Notes: generated from the sequence alone by a model not told the origin. Shown: positions 27,223 to 35,728, counted from the first letter of the stretch. The stretch: DNA of 64,000 nt from Croceibacterium xixiisoli (GCF_009827305.1 NZ_WTYJ01000002.1:744001-808000), one strand, 5' to 3'. Made by a program: numbers and translations.

Positions 27223-27771
27223 ATGACCCCCATCGCCTATCTCGAAGCCATCCGCGCGGCCTATGCGCAGTTCGATGCTGCCTTCGAACTGCATCAGCCC
27301 CTGTCTCCCGAAGACACGGCTCTCACGCTCGGCAAACTCGAACTGCCGCATTGGCTGGCCGAACTCTGGCGCGTGGCGGATGGAGGGCCCTCATGGCAGC
27401 CGGTGTTCACCCGCCCGAATTATTTTACCGGCGCGGATTTCTTGCCTCTGGCTGAAGCGCTGGCCCTGCGTGACAGACTGCGCGGCATCGCCGGAAACTT
27501 CGTTGGCTGGCAGGAAGACAAGCCGCGTGATCCGCGCGTGCGGCCCGGCTGGTTTCTCGATGGGTGGGTCCCGTTCGCGGCTTTCGGCGGCAGCACCATC
27601 GTTCTTTTTGCCGATTGCGATCCGGCCCCCGGCGGCCTTGTCGGGCAGGTCATCGCCTATGTGCATGATCCCGATCAGATCACCCTGCTGGCGCCCGACG
27701 GAGAGAGCTATCTGGCCCAATCGCTCGCCTGGTTTTTGGAACAGGCCGAGGAATTCGTGCCGGAGGAATAG
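27223..27771 (+). CDS. SMI1/KNR4 (SUKH)-like protein
   Basis: A protein of about 182 residues with the fold pattern of the SMI1/KNR4 superfamily: LELPHWLAELWRVADGG near residue 42, the LPLAEAL segment, then GWVPFAAFGGSTIVLFADCDPAPGGLVGQVIAYVHD and a final SLAWFLEQAEEF helix. Members often serve as immunity proteins to secreted toxins, but many have unrelated roles. No toxin of that kind is adjacent; the neighbour is the parDE pair, read in the other direction from the shared 111-bp gap. ATG at 27223 is used since the matching homology begins there. Confidence 0.75.
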   Translation: MTPIAYLEAIRAAYAQFDAAFELHQPLSPEDTALTLGKLELPHWLAELWRVADGGPSWQPVFTRPNYFTGADFLPLAEALALRDRLRGIAGNFVGWQEDKPRDPRVRPGWFLDGWVPFAAFGGSTIVLFADCDPAPGGLVGQVIAYVHDPDQITLLAPDGESYLAQSLAWFLEQAEEFVPEE

Positions 27772-27782
27772 AGGCGGGCGAA

Positions 27783-27810
27783 CCGGGGTGATATATCAGC
27801 ATCACCCCGG
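27783..27810. terminator. Hairpin between convergent genes
   Basis: CCGGGGTGAT / ATCACCCCGG, a perfect 10-bp stem with an eight-base loop, lies between the convergent SUKH-like and PepSY genes. No T-tract follows on either strand, so termination may be weak or factor-assisted. Confidence 0.5.
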
Positions 27811-27822
27811 ATTGCCGGTACA

Positions 27823-28107
27823 TCAGTCGCGACGGATCCAGGTCAGCCGGCCGGTCCGCGGATTGGCGTGGAATTCGAACCGGCGATAACCCCGGATCAT
27901 TTCGCCTTCCCAGCGGCCATTGTCAGCCTCGATCTCCACCACGCGGTAACCCTGGCGGGCAATCGCCCGGGTAACTTGCGCCACATTCATCCAGCGCGGG
28001 CCGGGTGTGTCGGCGCTTGCCGGCACGGCTAGGAAGGCGCCGCCAATCATGCCTGCTGCGGCCATCAGGCTGATCGTCCGTGCTTTTGCGGTACGGGTAA
28101 TGCTCAT
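27823..28107 (-). CDS. Small secreted PepSY-domain protein
   Basis: About 94 residues: a signal peptide (TISLMAAAGMIGGAFLAVPASA) and one PepSY domain (VAQVTRAIARQGYRVVEIEADNG then GYRRFEFHANPRTGRL). PepSY domains are periplasmic modules thought to restrain proteases or sense envelope state. It is divergent from a second PepSY gene that heads a two-component operon. GGAGA precedes the ATG at 28107. Confidence 0.85.
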   Translation of the reverse strand: MSITRTAKARTISLMAAAGMIGGAFLAVPASADTPGPRWMNVAQVTRAIARQGYRVVEIEADNGRWEGEMIRGYRRFEFHANPRTGRLTWIRRD

Positions 28108-28175
28108 GTTCTGTCTCCATTCGTCGTGGAGCGATGGTTCTGCCACGACCATACTGACAGCCTTCCTGTGGCACC

Positions 28176-28193
28176 CGTCAGCCTGGCGTCAGC
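28176..28193 (+). promoter_or_regulatory. CGTCAGC direct repeats at 11-bp period, candidate response-regulator site
   Basis: Two identical CGTCAGC heptamers start at 28176 and 28187, one helical turn apart, between the divergent PepSY genes. Direct repeats with this period are the usual binding pattern of OmpR/PhoP-family regulators such as the one encoded downstream. A related CTGACAGCC lies at about 28154. Confidence 0.5.
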
Positions 28194-28215
28194 AAAGCCT
28201 TGCTAGGAAAATGCG

Positions 28216-28527
28216 ATGCGCCTGTTGCAATCCGCCTTTCTCCTTGCCGCCACCGGCCTGCTCTGCGCCACGCCCCCGGCCGCTGCGATGGATCGGGATG
28301 AGGCGGCCCGAGTTCGCACGGCCGTTGCCAGGGGGCAGATATTGCCTCTGCCGCGCATTCTAGCGATCGCGCGCGCGCGCGTCCCAGGCAGTATGCTGGA
28401 GGTCGAACTGGATCAGCGCGGCCGTCGCCTGGTTTATGAAGTGAAAATCCTGACCCGGTCGGGCCGCGTGGTCGAAATTGCCATCAACGCCCGCAACGGG
28501 CGCATTCTGTCCGTGGAAGATGATTGA
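28216..28527 (+). CDS. PepSY-domain periplasmic protein, first gene of a two-component operon
   Basis: A 103-residue protein with a signal peptide (MRLLQSAFLLAATGLLCATPPAAA) and a PepSY domain (LPRILAIARARVPGSMLEVELD then VYEVKILTRSGRVVEIAINARNGRI). Its stop overlaps the response-regulator start (TGATG), so the three genes pepSY-regulator-kinase are coupled. The arrangement suggests that the PepSY protein modulates or reports to the sensor kinase in the periplasm. Confidence 0.88.
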   Translation: MRLLQSAFLLAATGLLCATPPAAAMDRDEAARVRTAVARGQILPLPRILAIARARVPGSMLEVELDQRGRRLVYEVKILTRSGRVVEIAINARNGRILSVEDD

Positions 28528-29225
28528 TGCGCATTCTGCTGGTGGAAGATGATGCCGATGTGGGGCAGGATCTGGCCGATGCCCTGGCGGAGGCCGGCTT
28601 CGTGGTCGAATGGGTCCGTACCGGGGATGAGGCGGCCTTCCGTGGCGATACGGAGGAATATGCCGGCGTCATTCTCGATCTGGGCCTGCCACGGCTGGAT
28701 GGCCTGTCGGTGCTGCGCGGCTGGCGCGCAAACGGGCGCCGCTTTCCCGTGCTGGTGCTGACGGCGCGCGCCGACTGGACCGAAAAAGTCGCCGGGATAG
28801 AGGCGGGGGCGGATGATTATCTGGCCAAACCCTTCGCCATGGGCGAACTGATCGCCCGGCTGCGCGGCCTGATCCGGCGCATGGCCGGCCATCTGACGGC
28901 GGCCGTCACCATCGGGCGCCTGCGGCTCGATACATCGCGCATGTCGGCCTTCGTCGATGATCGTCCGGTGCGCCTGTCGGTGCTGGAATACCGTTTCCTG
29001 GAACTGCTGATGCATCAGCCGGGGCAACCGGCACCCGCGCATGAGATTGCCGAACATATCTATGGCACCGCTGACGCGGGCGATACCAATGCTGTCGAGG
29101 CACTGGTCACCCGCCTGCGGCGCAAGATCGGCAGCGATCTGATCGAAACCAGGCGGGGCATGGGCTATCTTATCGCGGATCAGCGCCTTTCCGCAGCACC
29201 AGATGCTCGGCAACAGGCGCTGTGA
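28527..29225 (+). CDS. OmpR/PhoP-family response regulator
   Basis: A 232-residue regulator. The receiver domain has the acidic pocket in LVEDDAD, the phospho-acceptor Asp51 in VILDLGLPRLDG and Lys101 in LAKPFAMGEL. A winged-helix Trans_reg_C domain follows from about residue 125 to the end (VEALVTRLRRKIG, RRGMGYLI). It is like the PhoP regulators found next to PepSY genes in related bacteria. Start and stop both overlap the neighbours (TGATG and GTGA). The CGTCAGC repeats upstream of the operon are a possible binding site. Confidence 0.94.
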   Translation: MRILLVEDDADVGQDLADALAEAGFVVEWVRTGDEAAFRGDTEEYAGVILDLGLPRLDGLSVLRGWRANGRRFPVLVLTARADWTEKVAGIEAGADDYLAKPFAMGELIARLRGLIRRMAGHLTAAVTIGRLRLDTSRMSAFVDDRPVRLSVLEYRFLELLMHQPGQPAPAHEIAEHIYGTADAGDTNAVEALVTRLRRKIGSDLIETRRGMGYLIADQRLSAAPDARQQAL

Positions 29226-30577
29226 ACATCCGCTCCATCCGCATGCGGCTGCTGCTGGGCGCGGGCTTTGCCATATTGCTGGCGCTGATGCTGACCGGCG
29301 CCGGCCTCGGCTGGCTGTTCGAACGCCATATCGAACGGCGGGAGATCATGTCGCTGGAAGAAAAGGCAATGGGCCTGCTGCCGGCCTTGCGGCTTGGGGC
29401 AGGGGGGCAACCGTCCGTCGCCCGTCTGCCAGGGGATGGCCGCTTCCACCGTCCCGCAAGCGGGCTTTACTGGCAGGCGGAAACGCGCAGCGGGATCGCC
29501 CGTTCGCGATCGCTGTGGGATCAGCGGCTGCCGACCCCCGGGGATGCGTCGGGGGAAGCATGGACCGCCCGCCGCATCGCCGGGCCGTTTGGCGATCAGC
29601 TGTTCGTCATAGCGCGCATCATTCGGGTCGGTCGCGACAATCCGCCCATCATCGTGCAACTCGCCAGCGATGATGATGCATCAATGCGGTCCTTGCGGGA
29701 ATTTCGTCGCGAAACCGCGCTGGCATTGGCGCTGTTGTGGCTGGCGCTGGTCATGGCGATAGCCATCCAGATCCGGCTCGGCCTGGCGCCGCTGCGCCGT
29801 GTCGCGCGGCAGTTGCGGGCGTTGCAGCGCAATGCCGATGAACGGCTGTCACCTGATCATCCGCAGGAAATCGCGCCACTGGTCGATGCGATCAACGCCA
29901 TGGCCGATGCGCGTGCGGCGGAAATCCAGCGCGCGCGCCATCGCGCCGCCGATCTGGCGCATAGTCTCAAAACACCGCTCGCGGCCATGGCTGCGCTCAG
30001 CCGTCGTGCCCGCGCAGAAGGCGCGCCCCTGGCTGCCGAAGCCATGGATCGCACGCTGGCCACCGCGCGCAAGGCGCTGGACGGGGAACTGGCCCGCGCC
30101 AAGGGCGCGCTGGCCGGTGGGGCGGGCCATATCCAGACTGCCCTTGCTCCCGTGGCAGAGGCAGTGATCGCCGTGCTTGAACAGACCGAGGCGGGCGCGC
30201 GGGTGGTGTTTGCGGTCGACTGTGCCGATGATCTGCAAATACCCGTCCCTGCGCCGGAACTGACCGAGATATTGGGCGCCCTGCTGGAAAATGCCGCGCG
30301 TCATGCCCGTCGCGCCGTCTCGATTCACGCCGCCAGCCAGGGCGATATGGTGTTGGTGCAAGTGGACGATGACGGCCCGGGCATGGATGAGGCCAGCCTT
30401 GGCCGTGCCTTGCAGCGGGGCCAGCGCCTGGACGAGGTAGAACCAGGGCATGGCCTGGGTCTGGCCATCGCTCGCGATATTGTCGAGGCGACGGGCGGGC
30501 AGATGTCGCTTACCCGATCCGCACATGGCGGGCTGTCGGTCCGTATGGACTGGCCGGAACTGGACGAGCGCGGCTGA
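29222..30577 (+). CDS. PhoQ-like sensor histidine kinase
   Basis: A 451-residue membrane kinase, partner of the preceding regulator. The first membrane helix is near residues 8-28, a periplasmic sensor of about 120 residues follows, and a second helix (LALALLWLALVMAIAIQI) leads to a HAMP-like linker. The phospho-acceptor His lies near residue 245 in DLAHSLKTPLAAM, with the N box LLENAARHA, G1 DDDGPGMDE and G2 GHGLGLAIARDI. The SLKTPL form of the H box is the one seen in PhoQ rather than the commoner HELRTPL. Starts with GTG inside the regulator stop codon. Confidence 0.93.
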   Translation: MNIRSIRMRLLLGAGFAILLALMLTGAGLGWLFERHIERREIMSLEEKAMGLLPALRLGAGGQPSVARLPGDGRFHRPASGLYWQAETRSGIARSRSLWDQRLPTPGDASGEAWTARRIAGPFGDQLFVIARIIRVGRDNPPIIVQLASDDDASMRSLREFRRETALALALLWLALVMAIAIQIRLGLAPLRRVARQLRALQRNADERLSPDHPQEIAPLVDAINAMADARAAEIQRARHRAADLAHSLKTPLAAMAALSRRARAEGAPLAAEAMDRTLATARKALDGELARAKGALAGGAGHIQTALAPVAEAVIAVLEQTEAGARVVFAVDCADDLQIPVPAPELTEILGALLENAARHARRAVSIHAASQGDMVLVQVDDDGPGMDEASLGRALQRGQRLDEVEPGHGLGLAIARDIVEATGGQMSLTRSAHGGLSVRMDWPELDERG

Positions 30578-30608
30578 ACCGCTTGCGTTACCGATCTACC
30601 GGTGAAGC

Positions 30609-31829
30609 TTAGTAATCGCGAACCGCGTCAAACCATTCCTGTGCCATGTCTTCCGACACCCCCAGCCTCGCCGCATCAGCGGTCTGGCTCAATTGCCAGA
30701 CGGCATCGCCGATATCCTCCCGCTCGGTCGTTTCGATCTGCTTCATGCCATTGAAGCGCCTAGAAAATTCCTTGATCGCGGCTTCAGCATCGGCTCGGCT
30801 CTGTCCCTGCGCCAGGGCATCAAGCGCCGCGTCATAGGCCTGATTGGCAATTTTTGCCGATGCCCTGTTCCAGCCGGAGAAGGGCCGGCCATACTCCTTG
30901 TCCCACCATTCCGGCTTCCGCAACTGGCTGACGCCTGTGTAGCCAGCCCATGGACGCACCGCTGCGCGCGCCTTCACCGCCTTGCGCAGATTCTTGCCCA
31001 CCGCCTCGTCGACATTGAAGGCGATGAAGCGGTCGAGCAGGGGCCATGTGTCCAGTTCGGGCATGGCGGCAAGATCGGGGATGAACCGCAGCTCGAGATT
31101 TTCCAGCAACTGCATTTCCGCCAATTGCGGCAGATCGGTAAAATTGCCTTCCAGGCTGAGCGATTTCAGATTGGGGAACTGGGCCAGTGATTTGAGCGAT
31201 ATGGGCTGCGCCAGCGGATCATTGCGCAGAGACAGATTTTCCATCGCCGTCAGCACGCCCATGTTGGGCAGGATGCAGGCTGGGGCGGTGCGGCGCCTGC
31301 TGGTCTTTGGCGCCAGGGTCAGTTGCGCAGGCAAGTCCCCCTCGGCCGAAAAACGCGCCAGATCGCCGGTCAGCATCAGATGGTGGTGGGGATTCCTGCC
31401 CTTGACCGGCAACACCAGATGCAGCCGCGCCCCACCGTCTTCCAGCACGATCTCCAGCACCTGGATCTGCGATTCGCTGGCATCCACTGTCCGATTGTGC
31501 GGCAAGGCCGCTGTCCATCGCATCGTCTCGATCGGGCGGTCCCGCGCCCAATCTAAGAATCCGGCATCCTCCCCCGCATAACGCAGTCCACGCGGCCAGG
31601 GTGATCCGGCCGGCGTGGCGAAGGTGTCGAACACATTCCAGTGGATCGGCGCGTCGGGCGCCACATGCAGGTCCGCCCGCTTGCCCAGCGATGGCGGCCC
31701 GATGCTCAGCCCGCCAACCCCCGTTTCCCGCACCAGCGTGTGGCTGGCCGGGCCGGTCAGGTCGATCGGATAACGACCGGCATCGGTCAGACTGCCTGCG
31801 GGAGGGTTCGTATCGGGGGCGTTCGACAT
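30609..31829 (-). CDS. Leucine-rich-repeat protein of unknown function
   Basis: A 406-residue protein without signal peptide or membrane segments. Residues around 195-270 hold three to four leucine-rich repeats (LTAMENLSLRNDPLAQP, FPNLKSLSLEGNFTDLP, MQLLENLELRFIPDLAAMP). The N-terminal 190 residues look like a beta-rich domain of no family I recognise, and the C-terminal 130 residues are helical, with a tryptophan-rich stretch (WDKEYGRPFSGWNRAS). Codon use is like that of neighbours. It stands alone, converging on the sensor kinase gene, with no partner to suggest a role. Repeats of this type usually bind other proteins. Confidence 0.75.
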   Translation of the reverse strand: MSNAPDTNPPAGSLTDAGRYPIDLTGPASHTLVRETGVGGLSIGPPSLGKRADLHVAPDAPIHWNVFDTFATPAGSPWPRGLRYAGEDAGFLDWARDRPIETMRWTAALPHNRTVDASESQIQVLEIVLEDGGARLHLVLPVKGRNPHHHLMLTGDLARFSAEGDLPAQLTLAPKTSRRRTAPACILPNMGVLTAMENLSLRNDPLAQPISLKSLAQFPNLKSLSLEGNFTDLPQLAEMQLLENLELRFIPDLAAMPELDTWPLLDRFIAFNVDEAVGKNLRKAVKARAAVRPWAGYTGVSQLRKPEWWDKEYGRPFSGWNRASAKIANQAYDAALDALAQGQSRADAEAAIKEFSRRFNGMKQIETTEREDIGDAVWQLSQTADAARLGVSEDMAQEWFDAVRDY

Positions 31830-31944
31830 GCATCACCATTCATTGCGCAGGCTGAAGTTCAGCCGCACACTGACGAAAAGGCAAGCCCGGCTGACCTCAC
31901 AAAGGGGAGCGCCAAGATGGGATGCCGGGTCCGCATTCCCGGCC

Positions 31945-32691
31945 TCACCAGTTCTTTGCCACCAGATCCCCTGAAGGTCCGCAGGCATAGAACCCTGCCG
32001 TGGGGCCATAGGCATGCGTCATCGCCAAGGCGACCGCCGGCCGGGCCCCGTCATCGGGCGAATGGCCGGCACCATTACCGGTCATGTCGGTGGAGGTCAG
32101 CCCGGGATCGACCGCATTGACCTTGATCCCGTCGCGTTCCAATTCCTTGGCCAGCTTGACCGTCAGCATGTTGAGCGCGGTTTTCGATGCACAATAGCCG
32201 GCGAAGCCCACGCCCCATGTCTCGCTGCGCATGTCGAGCGCATCCCCCAGCGAACTCAAGCCGCTGCTCATCATTACGATCCGCCCTGCAGCAGACAAGC
32301 GCAGCAGCGGCAAGAAGGCTTGGGTCACTCGCATGGCACCAAACACATTGGTTTCAAACATTTGCCGCATGTCACCGATGGATTCCTGTGCGGTGCTGGG
32401 GGGCGGTGCAAACATCAGCCCGGCATTGTTGACCAGCACATCCAGCCGCCCGGCCTCCTGCGTGACGAACCGGGCCGCCTCGCCAACACTGGCATCATCG
32501 GTGACATCCAGCTGCACCGCGCGTGCAGCAATGCCAGCCTGCCGCAACTGCTCTGCGGCGGCCTCACCCCGTGCCAGATCGCGGCATCCCAGCCACACAG
32601 CATGGCCCTGCGCCCCCAATTGGCGGGCAATCGCCAGCCCGATACCTTTGTTGGCCCCGGTGATGAGGGCGATGGGCGCAAGATTGGTCAT
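31945..32691 (-). CDS. Short-chain dehydrogenase/reductase
   Basis: A 248-residue classical SDR. The nucleotide-binding TGANKGIG is at about residues 12-19, NNAG follows, and the catalytic Ser and YCASK are present (IVMMSSGLSSLG, then YCASKTALN). R residues after the second strand (LGCRDLARG) suggest NADP(H). Substrate unknown. It lies 53 bp downstream of marR on the same strand; a palindrome with 11-bp arms between them suggests direct MarR control. Confidence 0.93.
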   Translation of the reverse strand: MTNLAPIALITGANKGIGLAIARQLGAQGHAVWLGCRDLARGEAAAEQLRQAGIAARAVQLDVTDDASVGEAARFVTQEAGRLDVLVNNAGLMFAPPPSTAQESIGDMRQMFETNVFGAMRVTQAFLPLLRLSAAGRIVMMSSGLSSLGDALDMRSETWGVGFAGYCASKTALNMLTVKLAKELERDGIKVNAVDPGLTSTDMTGNGAGHSPDDGARPAVALAMTHAYGPTAGFYACGPSGDLVAKNW

Positions 32692-32725
32692 GACGTTTTC
32701 CCTGACAGCTTAGGGCAGATAATAT

Positions 32726-32758
32726 AATACGATATTCGTAATATTCAAATATCGTATT
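32726..32758. promoter_or_regulatory. Palindrome between marR and the SDR gene, candidate MarR operator
   Basis: AATACGATATT and AATATCGTATT are exact reverse complements around an 11-base spacer. The right arm and the stop codon of marR overlap, so the last codons of the regulator are part of its own putative operator, 35 bp upstream of the SDR start. Confidence 0.6.
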
Positions 32759-33179
32759 TTGCCATCTTGTCCGTCAGGCGCAAAAACTCGATCCGCTCTT
32801 CCGGATCCAGCGGATCCAGCATCGCCCGGCAGGCGTCGCCATATCCGGCCATGTAACCCGCCACTGATGCTTTGCCCTTTGCCGTCAGGGTCAGCGCCAC
32901 GCTGCGTCGGTTGGCTTCGGGCCTTTGCCGCTCCATCATGTCCCGCCGCACCAGCCGGTCGGCAGCAGATGACATGGTCGTCATGGCCACCTGCAGATAA
33001 CGCGCGACATCACCAAGGCTGCAGCCGGGATGATCCTCCACGAACAGCAAGGCCTGCACATCCAGCGCGTTGAGGTTGTGCTCCATCGCGGCACCCGCTT
33101 CGGCCACCTTGAACCGCCGGGTGAAGCGTTCGAACGCGATGGTGAGTTGGTCGATCTGGCTCTGGGTCGGTTCGGTCAT
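32745..33179 (-). CDS. MarR-family transcriptional regulator
   Basis: A 144-residue winged helix-turn-helix regulator: helical dimerisation ends, HTH at about residues 55-80 (SLGDVARYLQVAMTTMSSAADRLVRRDMM) and the wing RPEANRRSVALTLT. Members mostly repress a neighbouring gene and release it on binding a small phenolic or oxidant; here the neighbour is the SDR gene downstream. A 16-bp palindrome upstream of its own start is a second possible site. Confidence 0.93.
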   Translation of the reverse strand: MTEPTQSQIDQLTIAFERFTRRFKVAEAGAAMEHNLNALDVQALLFVEDHPGCSLGDVARYLQVAMTTMSSAADRLVRRDMMERQRPEANRRSVALTLTAKGKASVAGYMAGYGDACRAMLDPLDPEERIEFLRLTDKMAKYDI

Positions 33180-33212
33180 GCGGCCTTGAAGCAGCTTCCA
33201 GCCGGCTTTTCC

Positions 33213-33228
33213 ATTTCAATATTGAAAT
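33213..33228. promoter_or_regulatory. 16-bp perfect palindrome upstream of marR
   Basis: ATTTCAATATTGAAAT is its own reverse complement and lies 34 bp upstream of the marR start, in the gap divergent to the CHASE4-GGDEF-EAL gene. It suits binding by a dimeric regulator such as MarR. Confidence 0.5.
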
Positions 33229-33366
33229 CTGTTGGCAAGCAGAATGGCGGAAACAAAACGATCTCAATTCGTACATGCTTCCGGCGCAAAACCTGCGTTT
33301 GCAATTTTAACGGTTCGGAAACTGTCGAATCACATGTTGCGCCGAGGGAGAACAGGATAAACACAC

Positions 33367-35625
33367 ATGGTCGGTTCACCTGCGGACCCCGCTGCATTCA
33401 AGAGCTATTTCATTCGTCAGGTAATCTGGCCCATTGCCTTTGTCATTCTCGCCGTACTTCTTGCCGCGAGCCTGGGCCTTTACTGGTCCACCAGCAAAAG
33501 TGACGAGGTCGCTTTGGTCCGCCAGACCGAAGCGGTCACCCTCGCCATTCGTGGCAGCGCGTCGCAGCTGGCGCATGAACAGGGCAGCATTGCCGACTGG
33601 GAACCGCTGATCGACCAGATGCAGCAGCGTCCGCTCGACAAGGCGTGGCTGGATTTCGAGATTGGCGGCTGGCTGGAGGACGTTTTTCAGCATCATGCCA
33701 CGCTGATCTTCGGAGGCGACGACAAGGTCCTCTATTCCTATCGATCGGTTCGCGCTCCGCCGGAATCCCGTCTCGACAGGATTGTGGCGGACCTGCTCCC
33801 CCTGATTGGTGCCATGCAAACCTATCCAACATCGAACGGGCAGGATCGCCAGCCATCTTCGCCGGCGTCGGGTTTGCCATCTCAGTTTGAAATGCGGGAA
33901 GGTGCGGACATCTATCTGATCGCCGGACATCCGGCAGCGGTCAGCATTCAGCCGATCGGGCGCGGGGCGAAAGACCGCGCACCGGGGACAGCGACAATCG
34001 TCAGCATTCGCTTTCTCGACGAACCCTATCTGGCCGGGCTCGGCCGAAGCCGGCAGATCGACGGCCTCAGATTTTCCGCCTCTTCCGCTTTGCAGCCGGG
34101 CGAAGCCTCCACCGCCTTCGAGGATCAGCAGGGACGATCGATCGGCTTCTTCCTCTGGCGGCCGGATCTTCCGGGCACCACCATCCTGATGTTCATCGGC
34201 CCCTTGTCGGCAGGCCTGGCCGCCTTGCTGCTCGTCGTGATGGGGTGGCTGGTGCGCTCGCTCTGGCGATCGGGTCGGCAATTGTCCAACACGGTGGTCG
34301 ATCTGCAGGCCAGCGAGGCCCAGGCGCAGCATCTGGCCTTCCATGATGTGCTTACCGGCCTGCCCAACCGCGCGCTGTTCTATGATCGGCTCGATCAGGC
34401 GCTGGCCCGCGCGCGGCGGGGGCAGCCCTGCGCCATTCTCGCGCTGGATCTGGACCGCTTCAAACAGGTCAATGACTCACTTGGCCATACGGCGGGCGAT
34501 GCGCTGATCCGGGAATTCGTCGTCCGGCTGAACGGATTGGTCCGCAGCGGGGACACGGTGGCGCGCCTGGGCGGCGACGAGTTCTTCATTCTGCTCTGCG
34601 ACACTTCACGGCAGGAATATGTCGCAAACCTGTGTGACCGCATTCTGGCGGCCGTCAGCCAGCCCTTCAACCTGATCGGTCATCAGGTCTATGTCGGGGT
34701 CAGCATCGGCGTGGCGCTGATCCCGGAGGCAGGGCTTGATCGCGGCGATCTGGTGCGCAAGGCCGATATCGCCCTCTATCGCGCCAAGCGGGAAGGGAAG
34801 GGGCAGTTCCGCATCTTCACCCCGTCCATGGACGACAGCGTGAAACTGCGCGCGGAACTGGAAGACGATCTGCGCCGGGCCATCCAGGCGGGCGATCAGA
34901 TGCAGGTCTATTATCAGACCGAAATGGCCCCGGATGGCAACACCGTGCTGGGTCTGGAGGCGCTGCTGCGCTGGCAGCATCCGGTCCGGGGGGCGATCTT
35001 CCCCGATCAGTTTATCCCCCTTGCCGAAGAAACCGGGCTGATCACGCCGCTCAGCGAATTCGTGCTGCAGAACGCCTGCCGCATGGCCAGCCGCTGGCCT
35101 GACATCTTCATCGCCGTGAACCTGTCCGCCGTGCAGTTCCGCACCGCCGGACTGGCGGAACGCTTCATCGATATCGCCGCCTGCGCCAATTGCGATCCGC
35201 ACCGCATCGAACTGGAAATCACTGAAAGCGTGCTGGTGGAAAAGGATGACGTCGCGCGCAGCATTCTGGAAAAGCTGAGGGCCGCGGGTTTCCGCATCGC
35301 GCTGGATGATTTCGGCACCGGCTATTCCAGCCTCAGCTATCTGCGGCAATTCAAGGTCGACAAGATCAAGATCGACCGCTCCTTCGTCCGCAATCTGGGT
35401 CATGACACCGAAGCCAGCGCCATCGTCGCCTCGGTCGTCACCCTGGGCCACGCCATGGGCCTGACCGTGACAGCCGAAGGCGTCGAAACCCGCGATCAGC
35501 AACGCCTGCTGTCAGCGGCCGGCTGCAACGAATTGCAGGGTTATTATTTCTCCACCCCGATGCCGGAAGCGGAGATGAATGCGCTGCTGGAGACGCGGTG
35601 GGAACGGCCTGATTTCGCGGCTTAG
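33367..35625 (+). CDS. CHASE4-GGDEF-EAL c-di-GMP turnover protein
   Basis: A 752-residue inner-membrane protein. A first helix lies near residues 18-38, a periplasmic CHASE4-like sensor at about 45-265 (DFEIGGWLEDVFQHHATLIFG), and a second helix at about 271-296. The GGDEF domain has an intact RLGGDEF near residue 400, and the EAL domain starts near 500 with LGLEALLRWQHP, NLSAVQF, ELEITESVL, DDFGTGYSSL, KIDRSF and AEGVET. Both c-di-GMP synthesis and hydrolysis are therefore possible. GAGGGAGAACAGG lies upstream of the ATG. Divergent from marR. Confidence 0.93.
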   Translation: MVGSPADPAAFKSYFIRQVIWPIAFVILAVLLAASLGLYWSTSKSDEVALVRQTEAVTLAIRGSASQLAHEQGSIADWEPLIDQMQQRPLDKAWLDFEIGGWLEDVFQHHATLIFGGDDKVLYSYRSVRAPPESRLDRIVADLLPLIGAMQTYPTSNGQDRQPSSPASGLPSQFEMREGADIYLIAGHPAAVSIQPIGRGAKDRAPGTATIVSIRFLDEPYLAGLGRSRQIDGLRFSASSALQPGEASTAFEDQQGRSIGFFLWRPDLPGTTILMFIGPLSAGLAALLLVVMGWLVRSLWRSGRQLSNTVVDLQASEAQAQHLAFHDVLTGLPNRALFYDRLDQALARARRGQPCAILALDLDRFKQVNDSLGHTAGDALIREFVVRLNGLVRSGDTVARLGGDEFFILLCDTSRQEYVANLCDRILAAVSQPFNLIGHQVYVGVSIGVALIPEAGLDRGDLVRKADIALYRAKREGKGQFRIFTPSMDDSVKLRAELEDDLRRAIQAGDQMQVYYQTEMAPDGNTVLGLEALLRWQHPVRGAIFPDQFIPLAEETGLITPLSEFVLQNACRMASRWPDIFIAVNLSAVQFRTAGLAERFIDIAACANCDPHRIELEITESVLVEKDDVARSILEKLRAAGFRIALDDFGTGYSSLSYLRQFKVDKIKIDRSFVRNLGHDTEASAIVASVVTLGHAMGLTVTAEGVETRDQQRLLSAAGCNELQGYYFSTPMPEAEMNALLETRWERPDFAA

Positions 35626-35638
35626 GCTGGGAGGGTAT

Positions 35639-35728
35639 ATGAGCAGCCTTCAGCAGACTTGCATTCGCAACTGTTCAAGACCTATTCTGCTTCAGCTAGC
35701 CAATCATTTTTACGGGTTATTTGGATGA
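35639..35728 (+). CDS. Possible 29-residue leader ORF coupled to the orphan gene
   Basis: ATG at 35639 follows a strong GGGAGGG ribosome site and reads 29 codons to a TGA at 35726-35728. That stop overlaps, as ATGA, the ATG at 35725 of the AT-rich gene below. Nothing in the 29-residue product resembles a known leader. It is either a translational-coupling leader or the intact start of a gene with a frameshift; it may also be chance. Confidence 0.35.
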   Translation: MSSLQQTCIRNCSRPILLQLANHFYGLFG

